A stretch of 38,738 bases of DNA from Ruminiclostridium sp. GTDB lineage: Bacteria > Bacillota > Clostridia > Oscillospirales > Ruminococcaceae. Positions 1 through 8,101 of the stretch are shown here, in pieces; position 1 is the stretch's first letter, and every line of letters starts with the position of its first letter. Location of the stretch: assembly GCA_017395555.1 (NCBI GenBank), contig JAFPUE010000112.1:1-38738 (forward strand). Direction: 5' to 3'. The position numbers and the translations under genes are program-made. Below the pieces are notes generated by a model. It was not told the DNA's origin, ran no database searches, and saw only the letters and a program-made list of their open reading frames with translations.

Positions 1-130
1 AATTTCAAGGGTTCGTTAATTCGTTCTTGTCTGCTGTTCAATTTTCAAGGTGCCTCGTATTTACTCGCCCGCTTCGCGTTCTCGTAAATACTCACATTCG
101 CTTGCGCTCATGTGCCGCCGTCGTTCGACA
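1..130 (-). promoter_or_regulatory. Probable rRNA operon leader (transcribed leftward out of the window)
   Basis: Read on the minus strand, this stretch starts just downstream of two strong promoters. It carries hairpins with CACAT/ATGTG arms (94-115) and GTATTTAC/GTAAATAC arms (56-90), then a conserved-looking CACCTTGAAAATTGAACAG block at 34-52. A TTGAAAA-TGAACA motif of this kind is typical of leaders and spacers of clostridial rRNA operons, where it serves antitermination and processing. No coding frame is evident. The rRNA itself would lie beyond base 1, so this is an inference from leader style and promoter strength. A tRNA or other stable-RNA operon is the alternative. Confidence 0.6.
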
Positions 131-138
131 GCTTTAAT

Positions 139-167
139 ATTTTACCACAATCTCTTCCACTTGTCAA
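139..167 (-). promoter_or_regulatory. Promoter P2 of the leftward stable-RNA operon
   Basis: On the minus strand TTGACA (162-167) and TAAAAT (139-144) are separated by 17 bp, with a TGG extended -10 directly upstream of the -10 box. It sits about 109 bp downstream of P1, the usual tandem arrangement for rRNA operons. Confidence 0.75.
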
Positions 168-247
168 TACCTTTTTTCAAATTTTTTGAAAATTTTTCTT
201 GACCCGGAGCCCTGTTCAAAGACCGGCTCGTGTGGTGGAATGGTGTT

Positions 248-276
248 ATTATATCACGGCTGTCATATTTTGTCAA
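248..276 (-). promoter_or_regulatory. Promoter P1 of the leftward stable-RNA operon
   Basis: On the minus strand a perfect TTGACA (271-276) and perfect TATAAT (248-253) are 17 bp apart, with a TGA extended -10. A full-consensus promoter with no protein start codon close downstream points to a stable-RNA gene. An A+T-rich tract lies upstream (277-310) and could act as an UP element. Confidence 0.8.
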
Positions 277-318
277 TAGCTTTTTTCAGTTTCTACAATT
301 ACGTCATTTTGCAACATT

Positions 319-327
319 ATTATAGCA
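319..327 (-). promoter_or_regulatory. Possible third upstream promoter (extended -10 only)
   Basis: Minus-strand TGC-TATAAT at 319-327 matches an extended -10. The hexamer 17 bp upstream (TGAATA) is a poor -35, so activity is uncertain. It lies 43 bp beyond the P1 -35. Confidence 0.35.
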
Positions 328-391
328 CGCCGATTAGTAATTATTCACTTATGCCGCATTAAAGCAGTTTTGCAGCACTGTAACTGCACAT

Positions 392-422
392 AAAAAAAGC
401 GCACTGCCGTAGCAATGCGCTT
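392..422 (-). terminator. Rho-independent terminator after the GGDEF gene
   Basis: On the minus strand an 11-bp stem AAGCGCATTGC/GCAGTGCGCTT with a TACG tetraloop (one wobble pair) is followed by seven T. It starts 15 nt after the stop codon of the leftward GGDEF gene and insulates that gene from the rRNA-type promoters beyond it. Confidence 0.9.
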
Positions 423-436
423 TAGTGATACTATTA

Positions 437-2353
437 TTATGTCTCGAGATAACCGAAGTTCGACTTACCCGCCTTCTTGATCTTGTACATAGCGTCGTCC
501 GCCTGACCGATGATCTCTTCAACTCTCTTGGTGTTGTCCTTGATAACGGAAATACCGATAGAAACATTGACTGTGAAGTGATCGCCGGAGTCGCTGTCGA
601 AGCCTTCCTTAAGCGTTTTGAGTATCTGCTCGGCAATGACAGACGGATCGTTCATATCGGAATCCTTTATGCACACGATAAACTCGTCTCCGCCGTAACG
701 TCCTACCATACCCTTATCTCCGACTGCATTCTTGATAGTCGTAGCAGTAAAGCGGAGAACCTGGTCACCGGTAGCGTGGCTGTACTGGTCATTGTAGAAC
801 TTGAAGTCATCGATATCAACGAACAGGATAGCGAATTCGCTCTTTCTTGCCGCGATAAGCTCGATCTCGTTGTTGATCGCAACCTCGATAGTCTCACGAT
901 TGAATACATTGGTGAGCGAGTCGAACGAAGCACGTGCCGTAAGAACATTCTCGCTCTTCTTCGCACGGTCAATATCAACGATAACGCCGACGATCTTTAT
1001 GGGTTTGCCTTCCTGGTCAAGAATGGACGATGTACGGATAAGAACCCATATATAGTCGCCGTAGATATTCTTGATACGGTATTCGTTGTGCTTGAAATTC
1101 TGACCCTTTTCGAGCTTCTGGAGATCGGAGGTGTATCTTTCCGCGTCCTCGGGATGAACCTTACACTTGATAAGGAAGCTGTCCGCGAAGTGATCGGACG
1201 GAGCGCGGTAGCTGAACTTCTTGTTGAAGTTGTTGGAGAAGGAAACTTCCTTGGTGGAAAGGTTCCATTCAAATATGATGTTGTCGGACATATCAATGAT
1301 CGTTCTGTAACGCGACTCACTGACGATGATGTTATCAACGATATCATTGAATACTCGTGCAAGATCGCCGTACTCGTTCTTGGACATTATGTCCACACGC
1401 GCGTCGTGATCGCCGCGGCTGATCTTGATAAGTATATCCTGTATTTTGTAGAGGGGCTTGGTAACTGCGATAACCATTATGATGACCGCAACAAGGCAGA
1501 TTATCACGAGTGCCACGGAAATACCCGTAACGCCGCTGATCGTGGAAGAAGTGTTCTGTACCGCTCTTGCTGTTTCCTGATAAGCAACAGCCTTCCAGCC
1601 GCTGCCCGCGGAGGTAGCGTAAGCTACGATAGTACCGTCTGTATTATACTGACTGACAGGTTCGGATGAAGCCGAAAGAACTGCATCCTTATAAGGAGCA
1701 CACTGTGCGGTAGCGTCGTTCTTGCTGTAATTTCCGCCGTATGTCTCGCCGGCAACGCCTGTTGCTATCGAGTTGAGCGGATCTACTACGAATATGAGAC
1801 CCTTGGACTGCTTTATGATATTTGCAACACCCGTATTCTTGAATACAAGACCCACGTTGAAGTTGTTGACCTTGCTCTTTACGGAAACGCCGTAAGTTGT
1901 CTTGCCGTCCTCATTGAAGAAAACGGGAACATTATCCTGCGCGCCTACTTCGCAAACGCCCGCAGCATTTGTTACCGTATCCGCAACCGCGCCTGCCTTG
2001 AGCACGATGTTGTTGCTGCCGTCATATACGACTGCGCTTGTGAGAGTACCGCTGTTCACCAGAGAAGTCAGAGCGTTTTCCGCCTCGGTAAACTCCTTGC
2101 TGCCGGAGTTATAGGTTCCGGAAGTGAACTTCTGCAATGCCGGCATAGCTATTATCGTGTTGTATCTCGCTTTGATATCCGCGGTGTACTTGTCAAGTGT
2201 ATTGGCCTGCATACGCGAAACATCCGAGAGGTACTGATCGAACATAGTCTGCGACGTTGTAGAAAGCTGGAGGTTGAGGAACACGCTGAACGCAGCCATT
2301 GTTACAATGAGAAGCAGCGCCGCGATGATAATGAGCTTCATTTTGACTTTCAT
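437..2353 (-). CDS. Membrane-anchored sensor diguanylate cyclase (Cache-like, HAMP, PAS, GGDEF)
   Basis: This 638-residue protein probably makes cyclic di-GMP from two GTP at the membrane. Transmembrane segments lie near residues 5-27 and 274-297, flanking an extracytoplasmic Cache-like sensor of about 240 residues. A HAMP linker follows (about 298-345), then a PAS domain (about 350-465) and a C-terminal GGDEF domain (475-638). The catalytic signature YGGDEF is intact at 553-558, and the FVDIDDFK metal-site region is present. No RxxD inhibitory site is seen just upstream of GGDEF, so classic product inhibition looks absent. The ATG at 2353 is preferred over an upstream TTG because GGAG lies about 11 nt upstream of it. 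It is monocistronic with its own promoter and terminator. The ligand of the sensor domain is unknown. Confidence 0.93.
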   Translation of the reverse strand: MKVKMKLIIIAALLLIVTMAAFSVFLNLQLSTTSQTMFDQYLSDVSRMQANTLDKYTADIKARYNTIIAMPALQKFTSGTYNSGSKEFTEAENALTSLVNSGTLTSAVVYDGSNNIVLKAGAVADTVTNAAGVCEVGAQDNVPVFFNEDGKTTYGVSVKSKVNNFNVGLVFKNTGVANIIKQSKGLIFVVDPLNSIATGVAGETYGGNYSKNDATAQCAPYKDAVLSASSEPVSQYNTDGTIVAYATSAGSGWKAVAYQETARAVQNTSSTISGVTGISVALVIICLVAVIIMVIAVTKPLYKIQDILIKISRGDHDARVDIMSKNEYGDLARVFNDIVDNIIVSESRYRTIIDMSDNIIFEWNLSTKEVSFSNNFNKKFSYRAPSDHFADSFLIKCKVHPEDAERYTSDLQKLEKGQNFKHNEYRIKNIYGDYIWVLIRTSSILDQEGKPIKIVGVIVDIDRAKKSENVLTARASFDSLTNVFNRETIEVAINNEIELIAARKSEFAILFVDIDDFKFYNDQYSHATGDQVLRFTATTIKNAVGDKGMVGRYGGDEFIVCIKDSDMNDPSVIAEQILKTLKEGFDSDSGDHFTVNVSIGISVIKDNTKRVEEIIGQADDAMYKIKKAGKSNFGYLET

Positions 2354-2407
2354 ATCTGTAAAACACTCCAATTCAATGTGATAGTGTGGGTAACCACCAT
2401 TTAATAT

Positions 2408-2436
2408 ATAATATCACAAAAAAAGCAAAATGTAAA
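2408..2436 (-). promoter_or_regulatory. Promoter of the GGDEF gene
   Basis: Minus-strand TTTACA (2431-2436), a 17-bp spacer and TATTAT (2408-2413), with a TGA extended -10. It lies about 55 bp upstream of the chosen ATG. Confidence 0.7.
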
Positions 2437-2526
2437 TGATTTAATAGGATTTTGTAAGTATGACTTAAAAAACCTGTCTTTTTTTGTTGAAATTAACAAC
2501 ACCGGACACAATTGAGAATAGTCAGC

Positions 2527-2567
2527 AAAAAACTATCCCGTGCGATCGGTGTGCGAACGCACGGGAT
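2527..2567 (-). terminator. Terminator of the hrcA-grpE-dnaK-dnaJ operon
   Basis: A minus-strand stem ATCCCGTGCG/CGCACGGGAT (2535-2567) with a 13-nt loop is followed by AGTTTTTT. It begins six bases after the dnaJ stop codon and closes the chaperone operon. Confidence 0.88.
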
Positions 2568-2572
2568 AAACC

Positions 2573-3769
2573 TTACATTCCGAAATTCTTTTTGAGATCG
2601 TCGGTGAACCGCTTAAGCATATCCGCAAAGCCGCTCTTCTTCTCGTAATTCTTTTCCGTGAGCTGCTCGGAGAATGCGATAAGCGCGTCCTTCTGCTTCT
2701 TGTTCAGGTTCTTCGGCACTTCAAGCACGACTTTGACGAGCTGGTCTCCTCTGCCGTCACGCTGTAAGCGCTGAACGCCCTTGCCGCGCAGCCTGAATAT
2801 CGTATCCGGCTGTGTGCCTGCGGGAACATTGTAGGTAACGTTTCCGTCGATAGTCGGTACGGTAATCTCGTCGCCGAGCACCGCCTGCGAATATGTTATC
2901 GGTATCTCCGTCCAGATATCGAAGCCCTTTCTCTCGAAGAGCGGGTCCTTCTTCACAAATATCTTTACGTTGAGATCGCCGCGCTGACCGCCGTTCTGTC
3001 CCATATTGCCCTGTCCGGCAACGCGCAGTATCTGTCCGTCATCTATGCCCGCCGGGATATTCACGTTAATGGTCTGCTTCTTCTGCACTCTTCCTGTGCC
3101 GCGGCACGACGAACACGGCGTATCTATGGTCTTGCCTCTGCCTCCGCACTTCGAGCAGGTGCGTGTGGACTGCATATTGCCGAACAGCGTGCGCTGCGTG
3201 AAGCGTATCTTACCCGTGCCTCCGCACTCGGAGCAGGTCTTGGGCGTGGTACCCGGCTGTGCGCCGTTTCCGTTACAGGTGTCGCACACCTCGGAGCGGT
3301 TGACCTCTATTGACGCGGAAACGCCCTTGCACGCTTCCATGAAGCTGATCGTGTAGCTCGTCGAGATATCGGAGCCGCGTCTCGGTGCGTTCGGATTGGA
3401 GTCCGAGCGACCGCCGCCAACACCCATTCCTCCGCCGAAGAATGAATCGAATATATCGCCGAGGTCAACACCGCCGTCGAAGCCTCCGAATCCGCCGAAG
3501 CCTCCGTATCCGCCTCCTGCGCCTCCGGCACCGTAGGACGGATCTACGCCGGCGTGGCCGAACTGATCGTATCTCTGCCTTTTCTGCGGATCGGAAAGAA
3601 CATCGTTCGCCTCGTTGACCTCCTTGAACTTCTCGGCAGCCTGCGGGTCATCCGGGTGAAGATCGGGGTGGTACATTTTCGCCATTTTACGGTATGCTTT
3701 CTTTATCTCGTCTTCCGAAGCACCCTTCTGTATGCCGAGGACTTCATAATAATCACGTTTTTCCGCCAT
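2573..3769 (-). CDS. dnaJ: Chaperone protein DnaJ
   Basis: Co-chaperone that stimulates the DnaK ATPase and delivers unfolded clients; cytoplasmic. The 398-residue protein has the full type I layout. A J domain carries the HPD motif at residues 34-36. A Gly/Phe-rich linker follows (about 70-130). Four zinc-binding CxxCxGxG-type repeats ([32 protein letters not shown]) are followed by the C-terminal substrate-binding domains. Length is normal for the family. The ATG has a GGAGG ribosome site a few bases upstream. It is the last gene of the operon, 208 bp after dnaK, and is followed by a strong terminator. Confidence 0.98.
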   Translation of the reverse strand: MAEKRDYYEVLGIQKGASEDEIKKAYRKMAKMYHPDLHPDDPQAAEKFKEVNEANDVLSDPQKRQRYDQFGHAGVDPSYGAGGAGGGYGGFGGFGGFDGGVDLGDIFDSFFGGGMGVGGGRSDSNPNAPRRGSDISTSYTISFMEACKGVSASIEVNRSEVCDTCNGNGAQPGTTPKTCSECGGTGKIRFTQRTLFGNMQSTRTCSKCGGRGKTIDTPCSSCRGTGRVQKKQTINVNIPAGIDDGQILRVAGQGNMGQNGGQRGDLNVKIFVKKDPLFERKGFDIWTEIPITYSQAVLGDEITVPTIDGNVTYNVPAGTQPDTIFRLRGKGVQRLQRDGRGDQLVKVVLEVPKNLNKKQKDALIAFSEQLTEKNYEKKSGFADMLKRFTDDLKKNFGM

Positions 3770-3977
3770 ACTTACCTCCGGTAAAAATGAATAGTGAATA
3801 ATTGTGGAGCGGACACAAGGTGTCCGCCTTTTCTAATACCGATTTCCTATCAATGATTTGATAATGATCCGGTACAAGTCTAATCACGATACGTTCAGAC
3901 TATCCACCGTTTTAATAAACAGCATTGTGCCGCCGGGAAATATCCCGACAGCACCCTGCTTCGTTATAGGAACTTTA
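3770..3977 (-). other. dnaK-dnaJ intergenic spacer with a hairpin
   Basis: This 208-bp spacer is long for genes in one operon. It holds a perfect 8-bp hairpin GCGGACAC-AAG-GTGTCCGC at 3809-3827, with no T run on the dnaJ-reading strand, and a smaller CGGGA/TCCCG hairpin around 3935-3950. An AT-rich fragment at 3787-3806 resembles short repeats elsewhere in the window. No convincing promoter for dnaJ was found. The hairpins may be mRNA processing or stability elements that lower dnaJ relative to dnaK. Confidence 0.5.
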
Positions 3978-5819
3978 TCAGTTAGCGTCCTTGTAATCCG
4001 CGTCAACGATGTTGTCGTCGGGGTTGCCGCCCATAGAGCTTGTTCCCTGTCCCTGTACATCGGGACCTGCAGCTCCGGGCTGTGCGCCTGTCTGCTGATA
4101 TACTCTCTGCGCTACCTCGTAGAATGCCTTCTGGAGCTCATCCTTCGCGTTCTTGATAGCGTTGATGTCGCTGCCCTTGAGTGCTTCCTTGAGAGCGTCG
4201 AGCTTCGGGTTCACAGCGTCCTTGTCAGCCTGTGTTACCTTGTCGCCGAAGTCGTTCATCGACTTCTCTACCTGATATACCATCTGATCGGCCTCGTTGC
4301 GCGCGTCGATCTCTTCCTTCTTCTTTGCGTCCTCGGCAGCATACGCTTCGGCATCCTTGACCGCGCGGTCAATATCTTCCTTGCTCATATTCGTGGAAGC
4401 GGTGATGCTGATGTGCTGCTCCTTGCCGGTGCCGAGATCCTTTGCGGATACGTTGACGATACCGTTCGCGTCTATATCGAAGGTGACCTCGATCTGCGGT
4501 ACGCCTCTCGGAGCGGGAGCGATGCCGTCGAGACGGAAGGTGCCTATGGACTTGTTGTCCTTCGCAAATTCACGCTCGCCCTGTAAGATGTTGATATCAA
4601 CGCTGGGCTGGTTATCAACGGCTGTGGAATATACCTGTGTCTTCTTTGTCGGGATAGTTGTGTTTCTCTCGATCATTCTCGTGCAAACGCCGCCGAGTGT
4701 CTCAATACCGAGTGACAGAGGCGTTACATCGAGCAGCAGGAGTCCCGTTACTTCCTTGTTGAGAACGCCGCCCTGGAGCGCTGCGCCCATAGCTACGCAC
4801 TCGTCGGGGTTGATGCCCTTGAACGGCTCCTTGCCGAGATAGTTCTTTACCGCGTCCTGAACGGCGGGAATTCTTGTCGAACCGCCTACGAGCAGTATCT
4901 TGTCGATCTCGTTGAGCTTCAGTCCGCTGTCGCTTACAGCCTGCTTCAGCGGTCCCATTGTAGCTTCTACAAGGTCTGCGGTGAGTTCGTTGAACTTTGC
5001 TCTTGTGAGCGTTACGTTCAGGTGCTTCGGACCGGTAGCGTCAGCCGTGATATACGGGATATTTACGTTTACGGAAGTCGAGTTTGAAAGTGCGATCTTC
5101 GCCTTTTCAGCTTCGTCCTTAAGTCTCTGCATAGCGAACTTGTCGTTGCGCAGATCGGTTCCGTCGCTCTTCTTGAACTCGGATACGAGGTAGTCGATGA
5201 CTCTCTGGTCAAAGTCGTCGCCGCCGAGACGGTTGTTGCCGGCGGTAGCGAGAACTTCCTGAACGCCGTCGCCTATCTCGATAACGGATACATCGAATGT
5301 ACCGCCGCCGAGGTCATAAACGACGATCTTCTGATCGTTCTCCTTGTCTATGCCGTAAGCGAGAGCCGCCGCCGTAGGCTCGTTGATGATTCTGTGAACC
5401 TTAAGACCCGCGATCTGACCGGCATCCTTTGTTGCCTGACGCTGGGAGTCGGTGAAGTAAGCGGGAACTGTGATTACCGCGTCGGTTACCTTCTCGCCGA
5501 GGTAGCTTTCAGCCTCGGTCTTGAGCTTCTGGAGTATCATCGCGGATATTTCCTGCGGTGTGTACTTCTTGCCGTCGATATCTACCTTGTAATCGCTGCC
5601 CATGTGGCGCTTGATGGAGATTATCGTTCTTTCGGGGTTTGTTACTGCCTGGTTCTTTGCGAGCTGACCTACAAGTCTCTCGCCGTCCTTTGTGAATGCA
5701 ACAACGGAAGGAGTTGTTCTGCTTCCCTCGCTGTTTGTGATGACGGTAGCTTCGCCGCCTTCAATAACGGATACGCACGAATTGGTGGTTCCTAAGTCGA
5801 TTCCTATGATCTTTGCCAT
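3978..5819 (-). CDS. dnaK: Chaperone protein DnaK (Hsp70)
   Basis: ATP-dependent Hsp70 chaperone that binds exposed hydrophobic segments with help from DnaJ and GrpE; cytoplasmic. The 613-residue protein is full length. It opens with the phosphate-binding signature [13 protein letters not shown] and contains the second Hsp70 signature [13 protein letters not shown] and the third, [14 protein letters not shown]. The substrate-binding domain and helical lid follow, ending in a disordered Gly/Gln-rich tail with a [13 protein letters not shown] terminus, the usual bacterial DnaK acidic ending. It lies 86 bp downstream of grpE on the same strand and is expected to share the CIRCE/HrcA-controlled promoter at 7586-7614. 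Confidence 0.99.
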   Translation of the reverse strand: MAKIIGIDLGTTNSCVSVIEGGEATVITNSEGSRTTPSVVAFTKDGERLVGQLAKNQAVTNPERTIISIKRHMGSDYKVDIDGKKYTPQEISAMILQKLKTEAESYLGEKVTDAVITVPAYFTDSQRQATKDAGQIAGLKVHRIINEPTAAALAYGIDKENDQKIVVYDLGGGTFDVSVIEIGDGVQEVLATAGNNRLGGDDFDQRVIDYLVSEFKKSDGTDLRNDKFAMQRLKDEAEKAKIALSNSTSVNVNIPYITADATGPKHLNVTLTRAKFNELTADLVEATMGPLKQAVSDSGLKLNEIDKILLVGGSTRIPAVQDAVKNYLGKEPFKGINPDECVAMGAALQGGVLNKEVTGLLLLDVTPLSLGIETLGGVCTRMIERNTTIPTKKTQVYSTAVDNQPSVDINILQGEREFAKDNKSIGTFRLDGIAPAPRGVPQIEVTFDIDANGIVNVSAKDLGTGKEQHISITASTNMSKEDIDRAVKDAEAYAAEDAKKKEEIDARNEADQMVYQVEKSMNDFGDKVTQADKDAVNPKLDALKEALKGSDINAIKNAKDELQKAFYEVAQRVYQQTGAQPGAAGPDVQGQGTSSMGGNPDDNIVDADYKDAN

Positions 5820-5905
5820 AACAGTTGCCTTCTTTCTTTTATTTTATGCATTGATTAACTTGTTCTGCGCCGGCATTGCTGCCGGCTGTCTGCCGTGCGG
5901 GTGAA

Positions 5906-6433
5906 CTACTGCGCAACGGAGACCATTGCGAAACGCAGCACCTTGCTGCCTATACGGTAGCCGTTCTGGAATACCGTGACGATCTTTCCGCTCTCGTGAT
6001 CCGCGCTTTCAACCTGCTGCACCGCCTGATGCATCGACGGGTCAAAATCCTCTGCCGGAACCTTCTCGACGCCGAGCTTTTCAAGCGTTTCGTTGAATGA
6101 ATCGTATATCATCTGCACGCCCTTTTTGTAGCTCTCGTCCGAGCATTCCGCCGCGAGCGCTCTTTCGAGGTTGTCGAGCACCGGAAGGAACTCGCTCACC
6201 ACCCTCGCGGTGATATCCGGCATCATCTCCGTCTTTTCCTTCGCGGTACGCTTGCGGTAGTTGTCGTACTCCGCCATATTGCGCATCAGCTGATCCTTGA
6301 GCGCCGCGATCTGAGCATCCTTCGGATCCTCTTTCGCTTCCTCCGCGGGTTCCACGGTGACTTCGGCAGCTTCAGCTTCCTCCACTTTCTCCGCGGTCTC
6401 CTCGTTCAGTATCTCCTCGTCTTTTTCACTCAA
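5906..6433 (-). CDS. grpE: GrpE nucleotide exchange factor
   Basis: GrpE releases ADP from DnaK and resets the chaperone cycle. The protein has a long acidic, disordered N-terminus, a coiled-coil dimerisation helix (QIAALKDQLMRNMAEYDNYR) and the C-terminal beta domain ending near GYRIGSKVLRFAMVSVAQ. I chose a TTG start at 6433 (175 residues) because AAAAGGAGG lies 9 nt upstream and the TTG overlaps the hrcA stop in GTTGAGTGA, a classic translational-coupling arrangement. Alternatives are ATG at 6454 or 6505. In those, the lysine/arginine-rich start would be encoded by the ribosome-binding sequence itself. Function is certain; the start is not. Confidence 0.95.
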   Translation of the reverse strand: MSEKDEEILNEETAEKVEEAEAAEVTVEPAEEAKEDPKDAQIAALKDQLMRNMAEYDNYRKRTAKEKTEMMPDITARVVSEFLPVLDNLERALAAECSDESYKKGVQMIYDSFNETLEKLGVEKVPAEDFDPSMHQAVQQVESADHESGKIVTVFQNGYRIGSKVLRFAMVSVAQ

Positions 6434-7487
6434 CTTCTTCTTCCTCCTTTTCATCGGTAAAATCATCTCCTTCCGAACCGTTTCCTTCCCGTGACAGAAG
6501 GTCACTTACTTTATCGGTGAAATACTCTATATAAGGAATGATCTTCTTATATTCAAGCCTCATGGGTCCTATGACCCCGAAGCCGCCCGCGTTCTCGCCG
6601 CCCTTGCTGAATGTTCCGGTTATCATGCTCGAATTGGAAATGACGAATGTGTCGTTTTCCTGCCCGAACAGTACGTTGATACCGGAGAAGGTGCTGTCGA
6701 ACGCCTTTGTGAGCTCCTCTTTCCTCCTCAATACCGCCGCGATCTCTGTTCCTTTGAGCTCGCTGCACTCGATAAGGTTTTCCTCGCCCTCGATGCGCAC
6801 GCTCTCGTTCATCATATCCGCCGAGAGCTCCGCAATGCCTTTGAGCAGCGGCGAAAGCGTTATCATATAGCTTCCGAGCGCCGCAGAAAGATTGTCGATA
6901 TACGCGTCGGAAAGCTCCGTGAGGTTTAGTCCCTGCAGGTTATTGTTCGCGAAATCGCGGAAGAAATCCATCTGCTCGTGCGTGAGATCGAAGGACAGCC
7001 TGCACACGCGGTTCTTTACGCCGCCGCCTGACGTCATCATCATCAGGACGTACATCCTGCGCCCGGAAGGTATTACCTCGACTTTGGTGATAACGGAAAA
7101 CTTGTTCGAGTCGTTTGCCGAGACGATCGCGCATTTTGTGATATCCGCGAGCGCTCTTGCGGCATTCTCGATTATGACCTCGTCGGTCATACCCTCCATA
7201 TCCTCGAAGATACGGTCTATCTGCTGCCTGTCGGCTTCGGGGATCTGCTTTTCCGCGAGCCTGCTTATATAAAGCCGCAGCCCTTTGTATGTGGGGACGC
7301 GTCCCGCAGAAGTGTGCGGGTGTTCGAGCAGCCCCTGCTGTTCGAGCGAAGCCATTTCGTTGCGGATAGTGGCGGATGACACCTGAATATCGAGGAGCTC
7401 CTGCACCGCCTTTGACCCGATAGGTTCGCCGGTGCGGATATACTCGTCTACGATGACATCGAGTATCTTGTACGCTCTTCTTTCCAC
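6426..7487 (-). CDS. hrcA: Heat-inducible transcription repressor HrcA
   Basis: DNA-binding repressor of class I heat-shock genes. It binds CIRCE and needs GroEL for activity, so misfolded protein titrates GroEL and induces the regulon. The 353-residue protein has an N-terminal winged helix (about residues 1-100, including AYKILDVIVDEYIRTGEPIGSK and VSSATIRNEMASLE) and the family's GAF-like and dimerisation regions. The C-terminal tail is unusually acidic (DDFTDEKEEEEVE). The start is GTG at 7487, preceded by GGCGGG. It is the first gene of the operon and overlaps grpE by 8 bp. Two operators lie upstream, so it represses its own synthesis. Confidence 0.98.
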   Translation of the reverse strand: MERRAYKILDVIVDEYIRTGEPIGSKAVQELLDIQVSSATIRNEMASLEQQGLLEHPHTSAGRVPTYKGLRLYISRLAEKQIPEADRQQIDRIFEDMEGMTDEVIIENAARALADITKCAIVSANDSNKFSVITKVEVIPSGRRMYVLMMMTSGGGVKNRVCRLSFDLTHEQMDFFRDFANNNLQGLNLTELSDAYIDNLSAALGSYMITLSPLLKGIAELSADMMNESVRIEGEENLIECSELKGTEIAAVLRRKEELTKAFDSTFSGINVLFGQENDTFVISNSSMITGTFSKGGENAGGFGVIGPMRLEYKKIIPYIEYFTDKVSDLLSREGNGSEGDDFTDEKEEEEVE

Positions 7488-7531
7488 TTTCCCGCCTTCT
7501 TTCCTCGCTTTGCGTCCGGGCTTTCTTAATT

Positions 7532-7558
7532 TTAGCAGTCTTTATTTCCGAGTGTTAG
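7532..7558 (-). promoter_or_regulatory. Second, degenerate CIRCE operator
   Basis: On the minus strand CTAACACTC-N9-GACTGCTAA matches the CIRCE consensus at 15 of 18 arm positions with the exact 9-bp spacer. It overlaps the perfect CIRCE by four bases, placing the two centres 23 bp apart on DNA, about two helical turns. It lies between the perfect operator and the hrcA start. Confidence 0.65.
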
Positions 7559-7581
7559 CACTCTATCTCTCCGAGTGCTAA
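7555..7581 (-). promoter_or_regulatory. Perfect CIRCE operator for HrcA
   Basis: TTAGCACTC-N9-GAGTGCTAA is an exact match to the consensus HrcA operator. It lies immediately downstream of the -10 box and should cover the transcription start, so HrcA would block initiation of hrcA-grpE-dnaK-dnaJ. Confidence 0.97.
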
Positions 7582-7585
7582 ACAT

Positions 7586-7614
7586 ACTATATCACTTTTT
7601 CTCCCGGTTGTCAA
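7586..7614 (-). promoter_or_regulatory. Promoter of the heat-shock operon
   Basis: Minus-strand TTGACA (7609-7614), exactly 17 bp, and TATAGT (7586-7591). The CIRCE operator begins five bases downstream. This is a sigma-A type promoter under repression, as is usual for class I heat-shock operons. Confidence 0.93.
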
Positions 7615-7660
7615 TAGTTTTTGCAAATTTTTTTATTTTTATTTGACGGACAGCCACGGC

Positions 7661-8008
7661 AACAGCATTTACTTTTTCAGCCGGCAAAACTCTGAACCCG
7701 CCGGGAATCGGCGGAGAAGATACTTCTCCGTGCAGTCCTCCCGCCCGACTACTCTGAGGGCACCAATCAAAGCTATCCAATAGAAGAGATGCACCGGTGA
7801 CTCGAAGAGAGGCGGGCGGGAGGCGGCTTGACGGCTGCTTTTATTCGCGCTTCGTGCGCGCTTTTGGCAGCCGTCTCAATGCGTCCTGCATTGACCTTTG
7901 GTTACTTTCCGTCGCTGCAGACGGAAAGTAACTCGCCACGCAGGCAGGGAACCGCAAAAGAAAAGCAAAACTTCTCGCGGGCGAAATGAACAAAAAGTAA
8001 ATTCTTTT
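7661..8008 (+). repeat. Hairpin-rich intergenic repeat, copy A
   Basis: This 348-bp copy is bounded by terminal inverted repeats, ACAGCATTTACTTTTT at the left and AAAAAGTAAATTCTTTT at the right. It contains a CCGCCG/CGGCGG hairpin near 7699-7715 and 11-bp arms CCTCCCGCCCG/CGGGCGGGAGG at 7737-7747 and 7813-7823. A long two-part hairpin runs 7830-7875 with a CGCGC-TTCGT-GCGCG tip, a small CAATGC/GCATTG hairpin runs 7877-7893, and a perfect 13-bp hairpin runs 7901-7932. Roughly 117 bp of its core is identical to copy B. It separates the divergent hrcA and nitroreductase promoters. The reading frames crossing it do not hold up between copies, so I treat it as non-coding, MITE-like DNA. Confidence 0.9.
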
Positions 8009-8032
8009 GCCGTTTACAGACAACCTTCCGGA

Positions 8033-8061
8033 TTGACTTTGAAACGCATTTATGATATAAT
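8033..8061 (+). promoter_or_regulatory. Promoter of the nitroreductase gene
   Basis: TTGACT (8033-8038), a 17-bp spacer and TATAAT (8056-8061), with a TGA extended -10. The -35 lies 41 bp from the start of the AAAAAG terminal motif of repeat copy A. Confidence 0.9.
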
Positions 8062-8101
8062 GAGCACAGCAAATCTTCTCAGAACGAACGGAGGCATTGA
8101 T

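Noticed and set aside
425-1669. A 414-codon plus-strand frame antisense to the GGDEF gene
   Set aside because: The opposite strand encodes an unmistakable GGDEF protein, and this frame has no recognisable domain or promoter. Similar long antisense frames occur over dnaK, iorA, glgP and the decarboxylase beta gene and were dropped for the same reason.
7592-7780. A 62-codon minus-strand frame between hrcA and repeat copy A
   Set aside because: It spans the heat-shock promoter and the end of the repeat, has no ribosome site, and its sequence is simply translated repeat DNA.
7661-8008. Repeat copies considered as a CRISPR array or a riboswitch
   Set aside because: There are no short regularly spaced direct repeats with unique spacers. 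The element occurs upstream of unrelated genes and in both orientations, ahead of rather than within the transcripts, unlike a riboswitch.
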